The notes beneath the pieces are model-generated. The model was not told the origin of the DNA and made no database searches. It saw only the letters and a program-made list of their open reading frames with translations. This document shows positions 27,409 to 35,321 of a stretch of DNA of 64,000 nucleotides, piece after piece (within the stretch, counting starts at the first letter, position 1; the number at the start of each line of letters is the position of its first letter). The position numbers and the translations under genes were made by a program. The DNA is from Streptomyces sp. NRRL S-31 (GTDB taxonomy: Bacteria; Actinomycetota; Actinomycetes; Streptomycetales; Streptomycetaceae): the NCBI RefSeq assembly GCF_000718775.1, contig NZ_JOCB01000006.1:59770-123769 (forward strand). Direction: 5' to 3'.

Positions 27409-28422
27409 ATGCCGGTGAAAACCTACGGTGTTCTGATCGCCCGCGCCGTCGCCACGAGGCGCGAGGGCGCGAAAGGTACACCGCACTACCAGATCCATCT
27501 CACGGACGACACGGGCACGCACTACCGCGCCGCGGTCAACGTGCTCTCGCAGCAGCGCCCCTCGGACCTGCTCTACCTCGTCGACAACGACGTCCGTCAC
27601 CCGCTGACAGCGGCCCTGGAAGGGCTGCCGGGCGGCTGGAACACCCTGCCGCCCGGCCCCGGCGGACCGAACCTCGACTTCGTCCGCGGCAACCTCTTCG
27701 ACCCGTCCGCGATGCGTACGCTCCCGCCGGACGTCGCGGGCCCGGACAACGACCTCGCCGACCTCCTCGACCACTACGTGCGGCGGGCGGTCGACGACCC
27801 CGGCGCCCGGCTGTACGTCTTCGGCTCCCGTTTCGGACCCGAACCCGCCACCGAGGACAAGGTGTTCGGCTTCCTCCCCGGCAACGGCGTGCACGACATC
27901 CACATGAACCAGGGCAACAGCGGGCGGTTCACCGACGACGACGGCGTGTGGCAGGACGGCGGCCTGCTGCTGCACTTCCCCGGGCAGCCCCGCTGGGTCG
28001 GCATCTTCCTGGCCTTCCAGAGCCAGGCATGGCACACCGACGACACCACCGGGCACACCCTGGACGACGTGGACGGCACCCGGCCCACGGCCGGCACGCG
28101 GCCCGTGCGGATCGTCGCGGCGCTGGTCAACCCCAAGGGCCCGGCCCCCGAGGCGGAGACCGTCACCCTGTTCAACGCCTCGCCGGACGCCGTGGACCTG
28201 ACGGGCTGGAGAATCGTGAGCCGGCTCGGCAAGGGCTCGCCGGTCCCCGCCGCGGCTCCGCTCGCGGCCGGCGCCTGCCTCGGCGTGCCCCTCACCGCGG
28301 ACACCCCGCTGGGCAACCACGGCGGCGAGATCACGCTCCTGGACGCGGCCGGCCTGAAGGCCGACGGCGTCTCCTACACCGCGGAGCAGGCCGCCGGGGA
28401 AGGCTGGTCGGTGGTGTTCTGA
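27409..28422 (+). CDS. YukJ-family (DUF2278) protein with lamin-tail domain
   Basis: A 337-residue protein. Residues 1-about 215 match the DUF2278/YukJ family (MPVKTYGVLIARAV ... HYQIHLTDD ... NLDFVRGNLFD ... GVHDIHMNQGNSGRF ... FLAFQSQAWHTD). The last 110 residues look like a lamin-tail beta-sandwich (VTLFNASPDAVDLTGWRIVSR ... GGEITLLDAAGLKADGVSYT). The HDIHMNQGN segment is strongly conserved in the family and may be a metal or ligand site. There is no signal peptide. The function of this family is unknown. Confidence 0.85.
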   Translation: MPVKTYGVLIARAVATRREGAKGTPHYQIHLTDDTGTHYRAAVNVLSQQRPSDLLYLVDNDVRHPLTAALEGLPGGWNTLPPGPGGPNLDFVRGNLFDPSAMRTLPPDVAGPDNDLADLLDHYVRRAVDDPGARLYVFGSRFGPEPATEDKVFGFLPGNGVHDIHMNQGNSGRFTDDDGVWQDGGLLLHFPGQPRWVGIFLAFQSQAWHTDDTTGHTLDDVDGTRPTAGTRPVRIVAALVNPKGPAPEAETVTLFNASPDAVDLTGWRIVSRLGKGSPVPAAAPLAAGACLGVPLTADTPLGNHGGEITLLDAAGLKADGVSYTAEQAAGEGWSVVF

Positions 28423-28435
28423 ACGGCCGGACCGG

Positions 28436-29251
28436 CTACGGGCGGTACACCTTGCCGGGTTCCGCCCGGCCGGGCGCCAGCAGCTGGGGGACCGTCACGA
28501 ACACGTAGCCGCGCTCCTTCAGCGCGTCGATGATGCCGGGCACGGCCGGCACGGTCCCGGGGTAGATGTCGTGCAGCAGGATGATCCCGTCCCGGGACGA
28601 CTGGTCGAGGACCCGCTTCGTGATGAGCGCCGAGTCGTCGGTCGTGTAGTCCTTGGCGGTCACGCTCCACAGCACCTCCGCCAGGCCCAGCTCCTTGCTG
28701 ATCTCGTGCACGTTCGTGTCGGTGCGGCCCTGCGGCGGGCGCATCAGCGTCGGCTTGCGCCCGGTGAGCCGTTCTATGGCGTCGTTGGGCCGCTTCAGCT
28801 CCTCGCGTATCCGCCGGTCGGATATGCGGGTGAGGATCTTGTGGTCCCAGGTGTGGCTGGCGACCTCATGGCCCTCCGCCGCCATCCGCTTGACCAGCTC
28901 CGGGTACTTCTCGATGTGCCGCTTGCCGAGCAGGAAGAAGGTGGCCGGGACCTTCTTCTCCTTCAGGATGTCGAGCAGCCGCGCCGAGTTCTCGCTGGGT
29001 CCCGCGTCGAAGGTGAGCGCGATGCACTTGGCCTCGCGGCAGTCGGCGGTCCCGAACCGGGCCGGCGCGCCGTGTGCCGCCTCGGCCCGCGCGGTGCTCG
29101 GCGCCGTCGTGTCCACCCGGGCGCAGCCGGAGAGCGCCAGCATGAGGCAGGCCGTGGCGGACACGAGGACCCGGCGGCGCAACCCCCGGCCCGTTCCGCG
29201 CGTCTTCCTGGGCGCGCGCTGCGGCATCGAGATCTCGGTCGAAAGAGGCAT
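28436..29251 (-). CDS. Polysaccharide deacetylase (NodB) lipoprotein
   Basis: About 271 residues: an Arg-rich N-terminus, a hydrophobic signal segment ending in the lipobox LALSGC (Cys43), then a NodB domain (about 76-260). Asp82 in LTFDAG is the expected catalytic base, and His133/His137 in SHTWDH are metal ligands. The second Asp of the usual TFDDGP motif is Ala83, so metal binding is weakened or different. FRPPQG-type motif appears as RPPQGR, and the end has LLHDIYPG. Substrate is probably cell-wall or extracellular glycan. I chose the ATG at 29251 because a -10 element lies seven bases upstream (leaderless); the GTG at 29266 falls inside a palindrome. Confidence 0.88.
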   Translation of the reverse strand: MPLSTEISMPQRAPRKTRGTGRGLRRRVLVSATACLMLALSGCARVDTTAPSTARAEAAHGAPARFGTADCREAKCIALTFDAGPSENSARLLDILKEKKVPATFFLLGKRHIEKYPELVKRMAAEGHEVASHTWDHKILTRISDRRIREELKRPNDAIERLTGRKPTLMRPPQGRTDTNVHEISKELGLAEVLWSVTAKDYTTDDSALITKRVLDQSSRDGIILLHDIYPGTVPAVPGIIDALKERGYVFVTVPQLLAPGRAEPGKVYRP

Positions 29252-29257
29252 GCCCGG

Positions 29258-29277
29258 ACTATACACTGGGTGTATAG
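29258..29277 (-). promoter_or_regulatory. -10 element embedded in a perfect palindrome (leaderless promoter)
   Basis: CTATACAC-TGG-GTGTATAG (29259-29277) is a perfect 8-base inverted repeat. On the minus strand it contains the -10-like TATAGT (29263-29258), ending seven bases before the ATG of the deacetylase gene, which implies a leaderless transcript. A repressor on this site would block the promoter. I see no clear -35. The regulator is unknown; ATACAC/GTGTAT half-sites are reminiscent of YtrA-type GntR operators. Confidence 0.5.
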
Positions 29278-29329
29278 AGCACCTGTTCGACGGCCCCGCG
29301 TCCGTCCGGGCACCGCCCCTCGGGCGCGC

Positions 29330-30169
29330 TCAGCCCTCCCAGGGCAGCAGGAGCGCCCGTCCCTGTGCCCGGCCCGCCTCGGCGGCCGGACGGCGGGTGG
29401 CCGGGTCCAGGGCCCTGCCGCCGACCGCCGCGACCGACGCCTCGTCAGGAGCGACGACCACGACCTCGGTGCCCCGGGCGCGCAGCTCCGCCACGGTCCG
29501 CTCCAGCGGGTGCTCGCCGGGGAACGGCTCGGCGGTGCCCAGCGGCACCAGCACCAGCACCCGGTCGGCGCCGGCGGCCAGGTCGGCGTTGGCCATGGAC
29601 CGCACGCCGCCGTCCACGTAACGGCGGTGACCGATGGTGGCCGGCGGCCACACGCCCGGCACGGCACAGCTCGCCGTGACGGCGTCCACCAGCCGGACGC
29701 CCGAGGTCCGGTCGAAGACCCGCGGCTCACCGCTGTCCGCGTCCACCGCGACGATCCGCAGGTCCCGCTCGGGCCACTCGTGGCGGGGCAGCCGCGACGC
29801 GATCACCGCGCGCCGCTCCGGCTCGGCGACCGTCCGCGCCGCGAGCGCCGCTCGTCCCACCGCGCGCCGCGCCTCCGGGACGGAGGCGGCCGACCGGACG
29901 GCGTCCCCGATCCGCGCGACGGCCTCCTCCAGGTCGGTCTCGGGCACGATCTCGGCGGTCTGCCGCGCGGGGTCCGCCTGCCGGGCGTACAGCTCCGCCA
30001 GGCTCAGCCCGCTGCCCAGCTGGGCCGCCACGGTGGACCCGGCCGAGGTGCCCACGAGCAGACCGGCTCCCGTCACGTCCCGCCCGGCGTCGGCCAGTCC
30101 CGCCAGCAGCCCGGTGAGCCAGGCGATCCCGCCCACTCCGCCACCGCCCAGCACCAACGCATCCGTCAT
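29330..30169 (-). CDS. Patatin-like phospholipase
   Basis: A 279-residue protein with the patatin hallmarks: oxyanion loop LVLGGGGVGGIAW (6-18), nucleophile elbow GTSAG with Ser42, and a DGG motif (YVDGGVRS) carrying the catalytic Asp of the Ser-Asp dyad. The family hydrolyses acyl ester bonds of lipids. No signal peptide is seen, so it is probably intracellular. The start is the ATG at 30169, preceded by GAAGGGGCGG; the longer frame from 30217 adds residues unlike the family. Confidence 0.88.
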   Translation of the reverse strand: MTDALVLGGGGVGGIAWLTGLLAGLADAGRDVTGAGLLVGTSAGSTVAAQLGSGLSLAELYARQADPARQTAEIVPETDLEEAVARIGDAVRSAASVPEARRAVGRAALAARTVAEPERRAVIASRLPRHEWPERDLRIVAVDADSGEPRVFDRTSGVRLVDAVTASCAVPGVWPPATIGHRRYVDGGVRSMANADLAAGADRVLVLVPLGTAEPFPGEHPLERTVAELRARGTEVVVVAPDEASVAAVGGRALDPATRRPAAEAGRAQGRALLLPWEG

Positions 30170-30402
30170 GTCCGCCCCTTCCGTCTCCGCCGTACCGTCC
30201 GTCGGACAGTCGCACACTCGTACGTATCACGGGCAACGGACCCTGCCGGAAGGCAGGTTGCGGATTCCGCCCGTACCGCCGTGGGCCGGGGCCGGGCCGC
30301 GAGGATCGTCACGCGTTGGAGAGGGGGCGTTGCGGGCCGCTCGTGGTGGCCCGCAACGCCCCCCGGCGTACACCCGAGGGGGTACTCGGGAAATCTTCCG
30401 GG

Positions 30403-31194
30403 TTACGAGTCGACCTGCGCGGTCACCAGGTCCGAGAAGGTGGTCAGCCGGGTGTAGACACCCGGGTAACCCGCCTCCGCGCACCCCTCGCCCCAAGAAG
30501 TGATCCCTGCCAGGACGCCCCCGATGAGCAGGGGACCGCCGCTGTCGCCCTGGCAGGTGTCCACGCCGCCGGACGTGTATCCGGCGCACACCATGTCGGA
30601 CTGGACGAAGTCCGAACCGTAGGAGGAACGGCAGCTGGAGTCGGACACGACCGGGACGGTCGCGGTCCGCAGCTGGTTGGAGGAGCCGCCGTTCTCCGAG
30701 GTGGTGCCCCAGCCGAGGATCCGGGCCGTGGTGCCGGCCGCGTAGACGCCCGTCTGGGAGGAGCCGACGTACTTCGCCGCGGTGTACGGCATCGACGTCG
30801 AGAGGGTCAGTACGGCCACGTCGTCGCCGTTGGTGGCGTCCGTGTAGCCGGGGTTGATCCAGATCTTGCCGACCCGGCTCACCGTGCCGTCGGTGCCGTT
30901 GAGGTAGGTCCGGCCGCCCACCACCCGGACGCTGCCCGTGGTCTCGCCGACCATGCAGTGCGCGGCCGTCACGACCTTCCTGGGCGCCACCAGGGTGCCA
31001 CCGCAGAACTGGTTCTGGGACGCGTCCGTGATCTGCATCGTGAACGGGTACGCGGTCGTCGTCGTGGTCGTACCGCCGACGATGGGCTGGGGCGCGGCGC
31101 CGGCCGTGGGGGAGGCGAGCAGCGCGGTCGCCGCCGCGGCGGCGGTGGCCACCAGGGTCACGGTGGTCTTTCTCAGACGTCTGGGCCCGAACAT
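30403..31194 (-). CDS. Secreted trypsin-like serine protease (S1A)
   Basis: A 263-residue preproprotein. A basic N-terminus and hydrophobic core (about 10-34) form a secretion signal ending near AGAA; after a very short propeptide the mature enzyme starts IVGG, as in trypsins. The catalytic triad is His79 (TAAHC), Asp125 (NGDDVAVL) and Ser218 (GDSGGP). Asp212, six residues before the Ser, is the S1-pocket Asp, so Lys/Arg specificity is expected. Six cysteines suggest three disulfides. It resembles the Streptomyces griseus trypsin family. The ATG has GAGGAG upstream; the frame reaching 31254 is not needed. Confidence 0.93.
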   Translation of the reverse strand: MFGPRRLRKTTVTLVATAAAAATALLASPTAGAAPQPIVGGTTTTTTAYPFTMQITDASQNQFCGGTLVAPRKVVTAAHCMVGETTGSVRVVGGRTYLNGTDGTVSRVGKIWINPGYTDATNGDDVAVLTLSTSMPYTAAKYVGSSQTGVYAAGTTARILGWGTTSENGGSSNQLRTATVPVVSDSSCRSSYGSDFVQSDMVCAGYTSGGVDTCQGDSGGPLLIGGVLAGITSWGEGCAEAGYPGVYTRLTTFSDLVTAQVDS

Positions 31195-31335
31195 GAGGCT
31201 CCTCAGTGGGGGGTTGCACCGGTGGGGGATCGCGCGGGTGTCGGGGGTCTGCACGGGGGTCGCGGGACCGACCCCCGTATGCCCGGGCGAGCGGCACGCC
31301 CTTCACGCTAGGACCCGGAACCCGCGGCTCCCAAT

Positions 31336-31374
31336 GAGGGAACCCCCTAAGGGGCTGGGTGAGGGAAAACCCTC
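31336..31374. promoter_or_regulatory. Tandem AGGGAA/CCC sites between protease and LAL-regulator genes
   Basis: TGAGGGAACCCCC (from about 31335) and TGAGGGAAAACCC (from about 31360) are near-identical direct copies; the second is part of the hairpin GAGGG-AAAA-CCCTC (31361-31374). Between them lies the palindrome CCCCTAAGGGG (31344-31354). They are about 140-180 bases upstream of the trypsin gene and just past the stop of the LAL regulator. They could be operators for the protease promoter or the regulator's terminator. Confidence 0.4.
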
Positions 31375-31402
31375 GGTCCGGTTCAGTTAACAAGGTCGCC
31401 GT

Positions 31403-34222
31403 TCAGGGCGCGCGGCGACCTGCCGCCAATCGGACGATGTCGACACGCGACCGGATGCCGAGCTTGCGGTAGACCCGTGTCAGGGTCGCCTCCACCGTCT
31501 TGACGCTGATGAACAGGCGGGCCGCGATCTCCCGGTTGGTGGCGCCCTCCATGACCAGCGCGGCGACCTGACGCTCCATCGCGGCGAGCACGTCCAGGGC
31601 GGCCGGCGCCTTGGACGCGGGCGGCGCCGGTTCCGGCTCGGGGGCGGCGAGGGCGTCGTCCACCTGGCGCAGCCAGGGCAGCGCCCGGCAGCGCCGGAAC
31701 ATCCGGGTGGCCTCGTCGAAGACCGGCCGTCCGGGCCCCCGCCCGCGCAGCCGGGCCAGCGCGAACGCGGCCCGCGCCTCCTCCAGGCCGTAGCCGAGCT
31801 TGCCGAGCCGTTCCTGAGCGGACGTCAACTGGGCGACGGCGGCCTCGAGGTCGCCCCGGGCGGCGCGCACCAGGGCCTCGGACCGGTCGAGCACCGCGAG
31901 CACGCTCTCCCGGCCCAGCCGCAGCGCGTGTTCCCGGCTGACGTCGATGACGTCCTGCGCCTCGGCGGGTTCACCGGTGCGGACCAGCGCCTCGGCGAGG
32001 TCGCCCTGCCAGCGGCCCCGGGCCGGGTCGGTGATGCCGAGCCCCAGCTCCAGGGTGCGCACCCGGCGCAGCGAGCGCACGGTGCCCGCCGGGTCCCCGG
32101 CCACCAGCTGGGCGTAGCCGAGGGCGCCCAGGGCACGGGAGAGGTACATCTGGTCGCCGTCCTCCTCCGCGTGGTCCACCGCCTCCCGGGCGAGTGCCAG
32201 GGCCCGGTCCACCTCGCCGCCGGATGCCTCCGCGAGCGAGGTGAGCATCGCCGAGGCGGTCTCGCCGATACCCGAGTCCCGGGCCAGCCGCAGGCTGTCG
32301 CGGGCCAGGTCGAGGGCGCGCCCGCAGTGCCCGGCGCGCAGCTCGGTCTCGGCGAGGCCGCGCAGGAAGTGCACCTCGCTCTCCACCGAGCCGCGCCGGC
32401 GCACCTCGCGCAGCAGCGCGGTGACGGTGGTCCGGGCCTCGGCCAGCTGGTCTCCCATCACCAGCCAGCGGAACCGGGCGCTGCCCGCGCCGTTGTGATG
32501 GCACGCCACCCGGGCGTCCTGGGGTTCGTGCAGGGCGCGCTTGATGGTGCGGGGCGCCTCCGGATGGCCCATCAGGGTCTCGGTCTGCGCCTGGAAGGCG
32601 AGGGCGAGCAGCTCGGTGCGCCGGTCCCCGCCGCACGCAGCCAGGTCGGCGGCGTGCGCGGCGGCCTGCCGGGCCTCGGTGAAGTCGCCCTCCACGATCA
32701 GTGCCCGCCAGGCCAGCTGGTAGTGGACCAGGGCCAGCAGCCGGGGGTCGTCGCCGGCATCGGCGAGGGCCTGCGGGAAGACGGCGTCGACCTCGGCCAT
32801 GGTGTGGCCCGCGGTGTCGATGACGATGATCCAGGCCCGCACCCGGTCGGCGGGCACGGTGGCCCGGGTCAGCACCTCCCGGGCGATGTCCCGGGCCAGA
32901 TCGACCTCACCGGCGGTGATGGCGTCCTCGGCGGCGGTGAGCCGGCGTTCCTCCGGTCCCGGCACGCCGTCGGCGGGGGTGTGCCGGGCGGCGAGCAGCC
33001 CCAGCTGGGCGGCGACCGAGGGCGCCCCGCGGTCCCGGGCGAGGGCCGCGGCCCCGGCGAGCCGGGCGGCGACCTCCGGGTCGGTGCCGGTGGTGGCGAG
33101 CGCCAGGTGCCGGGCCCGCTCGATCGGGTCGGAGGCGGCGGTGGACAGCGCCGCGTGCGCGGCCCGCCGCTCGTGCGCGGGGGTCTCCGCGTACAGCGCG
33201 GCCGAGATCAGCGGGTGCGCGAACCGTACGGCGGGTGCGTCGGGCTCGGTGGCGAGCAGTCCGAGTTCGGCGGCCTGGGCGCACTCGGCCTCGGCGTTCT
33301 CCCGGCCGGCGGCGTGCAGCAGCGCCGGGGTGGGGCGGGCGCCGGCGCTGGCCACCAGCAGGGTGCGGCGGGCCTCCACGGAGAGCATGTCCAGGCGGCT
33401 GAGGACCAGCGCGCGCAGCGAGGTCGGCACCGGCAGCGGTTCGCCCGGCCGGGGCGGGGTGGGGCTCTCGGCGAGGGCGCGGCCCAGCTCCAGGGCGAAC
33501 AGCGGGTTGCCTCCGCTGGTGCGGTGGATCTCCCGGACGGTGGAGCGGGGCAGGCCGCCGTGACCGCGGTGGTCGAGCAGCTCGGCGACCTGGGCGCGGT
33601 TCAGCGGGCCGAGCCGGACGGCGAGGGTGTCCGGCGGGCCGGCGCGCAGATGACGGTCGTACTCCTGGCTGTCCTGCCCCTCCGTGCGGACCGCGCAGAG
33701 CAGTTGCACCGGGGTGCCCTCCAGGCGCCGGGCGGCGAAGCCGAGGAGTTCGGCGCTGGCCGGGTCCAGCCACTGGAGGTCGTCGGCGACGATCAGGACC
33801 GGGCCGTGCGCGGCGAGCGTGCGCAGCGCGGAGAGCACGGCCAGGCGCAGGGCGAGCCCGTCGCGCTGGAGGCTGGACTCGCCGCGGCCGGTGAGCGCCG
33901 ACTCCAGCGCGGTCCGCTGGGCGGCGGGCAGGCGCGGGGCGACGTCGTCCAGCACCAGGCCGAGGAGGTCGGCGAGGGCGAGGAAGGGGAGGTGCGATTC
34001 GGACTCGGTCGCCGAGCAGCGCAGGACCGTGTGCGCGGTGGCGCCGTATTCCTCGGCCAATGCCCGCAGGACGGTGGATTTCCCTATTCCGGCGGGGCCG
34101 TGGAGCAGCACACTGCCCCCCGAGGCGAGTTGCCCACGGGCGCCGGCGAACAGCTCCCCGCGGCCGATGACCAGGTCGGGGCGGCACCTGGCAGGCTCCT
34201 GGAAGTCCCGTCGCACGGTCAC
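31403..34222 (-). CDS. LAL-family (large ATP-binding LuxR) transcriptional regulator
   Basis: About 939 residues. An N-terminal AAA/STAND ATPase module has Walker A GPAGIGKST (42-50) and Walker B VLIVADDLQWLD (about 142-153); a long helical TPR-rich middle follows; and the last 65 residues are a LuxR helix-turn-helix (ERQVAALVMEGATNREIAARLFISVKTVEATLTRVYRKLGI). LAL proteins are usually pathway-specific activators. I chose the GTG at 34222, which has a GAGGGGA ribosome site; the frame is open to a TTG at 34252. The neighbouring secreted protease is a possible target. Confidence 0.92.
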   Translation of the reverse strand: MTVRRDFQEPARCRPDLVIGRGELFAGARGQLASGGSVLLHGPAGIGKSTVLRALAEEYGATAHTVLRCSATESESHLPFLALADLLGLVLDDVAPRLPAAQRTALESALTGRGESSLQRDGLALRLAVLSALRTLAAHGPVLIVADDLQWLDPASAELLGFAARRLEGTPVQLLCAVRTEGQDSQEYDRHLRAGPPDTLAVRLGPLNRAQVAELLDHRGHGGLPRSTVREIHRTSGGNPLFALELGRALAESPTPPRPGEPLPVPTSLRALVLSRLDMLSVEARRTLLVASAGARPTPALLHAAGRENAEAECAQAAELGLLATEPDAPAVRFAHPLISAALYAETPAHERRAAHAALSTAASDPIERARHLALATTGTDPEVAARLAGAAALARDRGAPSVAAQLGLLAARHTPADGVPGPEERRLTAAEDAITAGEVDLARDIAREVLTRATVPADRVRAWIIVIDTAGHTMAEVDAVFPQALADAGDDPRLLALVHYQLAWRALIVEGDFTEARQAAAHAADLAACGGDRRTELLALAFQAQTETLMGHPEAPRTIKRALHEPQDARVACHHNGAGSARFRWLVMGDQLAEARTTVTALLREVRRRGSVESEVHFLRGLAETELRAGHCGRALDLARDSLRLARDSGIGETASAMLTSLAEASGGEVDRALALAREAVDHAEEDGDQMYLSRALGALGYAQLVAGDPAGTVRSLRRVRTLELGLGITDPARGRWQGDLAEALVRTGEPAEAQDVIDVSREHALRLGRESVLAVLDRSEALVRAARGDLEAAVAQLTSAQERLGKLGYGLEEARAAFALARLRGRGPGRPVFDEATRMFRRCRALPWLRQVDDALAAPEPEPAPPASKAPAALDVLAAMERQVAALVMEGATNREIAARLFISVKTVEATLTRVYRKLGIRSRVDIVRLAAGRRAP

Positions 34223-34375
34223 CGCTCCCCTCGTGTGTCGTGTCCGGGCCAAATTCTAGGCAACGATCCTGGAAATTCGGACGGAAGCCGTGGTGAGGGA
34301 AATAACAAACGGTCAAGCCGAGGGAAATTCAAAGCGGCGCCGGATGAATGGGCAGGTTTCCTGACCGTCTTCGGG

Positions 34376-35260
34376 CTACGGGAGCAGTCCCGCCCTGCGG
34401 GCCGCGGTCACCGCCTCCCCTCGCGTGTGCGCGCCCAGCCTCCGCATCGCCGAACGCAGATAGCCCTTGACCGTCTCCGGGCCGATGCCCAGCCGTTCGG
34501 CCACCGCCGCGTTGGTGGCCCCTGCCGCCACCCAGGACAGCACGTCCAGCTCGCGTGGCGCCAGGGTCACGCCCCCGGCTCGTGGCGGCGCGTTCAGCAG
34601 CCCGCACGCCGCCAGCAGCTCCGCCCGCAGGCCCGGGTCGGCGATCCGGGGCGCCAGGGCCCGCAGCGCCGCGTGCGCCTCGCGCACCTGCTCCCAGGCG
34701 GCGCCCCGCCCGGCGTCGGCCCGCTCCGGCCGGGCCGCCGCCAGCAGCTCCCGCGCCTCGTCCCGCACCACCAGGGTCTGTTCCAGGTCCCGCGCCACCG
34801 CCATCGCCGCGCCCAGCGTGCGGTCGCCGAGCGGCCGGGCCGAGCGCAGCGCGCCGTAGAGCACCCCGCGCACCCGGCGCCGCACCACCACCGGCACCGC
34901 GAGCACCGCGCGGATGCCCTCGGCGGCCACCGGTACGTCGTACTCGTGGCTGATCTGCCGGGAGCGCGAGTAGTCCGGCACCGCGCACGGGCGGGCCAGC
35001 GCCACCGCCTTGCCGCCGAGCCCGTTGCCGGAGGTCACCGCGAGCGAGCGCAGCGCGGCCGTGGTGGTGCCGCTCAGCTCGCTGATGCGGACCCGCGGCC
35101 GGCCCGACTCCACCAGACCGCCGAAGGCCACCGGGAGTCCCGTCGCGCGCCGCAGCCGGGCCAGCGCGCCGCCGATCTCCACCGCCCCCACCGCGTCTGC
35201 CGTCACCTCGTCCGCCCTTCGGCCGCCCACACCCCCGTTCGGGGGTAGTGAGACCCGCAT
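34376..35260 (-). CDS. GAF-domain LuxR-family regulator
   Basis: A 294-residue regulator with an N-terminal GAF-like sensor domain (about 20-165: LRRATGLPVAFGGLVESG ... NGLGGKAVALARPCAVPDYSRS ... VLAVPVVVRRRVRGVLYGALR), a helical connector and a C-terminal LuxR helix-turn-helix (LAPRELDVLSWVAAGATNAAVAERLGIGPETVKGYLRSAMRRLG). It is divergent from the acyl-CoA ligase gene at 35322. In actinomycetes this pairing often means the regulator controls the adjacent acid-activating enzyme, here probably an aromatic or medium-chain acid. The ATG at 35260 lacks a ribosome site but follows a -10-like element closely. Confidence 0.88.
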   Translation of the reverse strand: MRVSLPPNGGVGGRRADEVTADAVGAVEIGGALARLRRATGLPVAFGGLVESGRPRVRISELSGTTTAALRSLAVTSGNGLGGKAVALARPCAVPDYSRSRQISHEYDVPVAAEGIRAVLAVPVVVRRRVRGVLYGALRSARPLGDRTLGAAMAVARDLEQTLVVRDEARELLAAARPERADAGRGAAWEQVREAHAALRALAPRIADPGLRAELLAACGLLNAPPRAGGVTLAPRELDVLSWVAAGATNAAVAERLGIGPETVKGYLRSAMRRLGAHTRGEAVTAARRAGLLP

Positions 35261-35265
35261 CACGG

Positions 35266-35295
35266 ATTAGACGATGCCAGAGAGCCGCCCGGCAA
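35266..35295 (-). promoter_or_regulatory. Candidate leaderless promoter of the GAF-LuxR gene
   Basis: On the minus strand TTGCCG (35295-35290) and TCTAAT (35271-35266) are separated by 18 bases, resembling a vegetative sigma promoter. The ATG lies six bases past the -10, which would give a leaderless mRNA. Confidence 0.4.
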
Positions 35296-35321
35296 TGGTC
35301 CGGAAGAGCAAGGAGTGTGTG

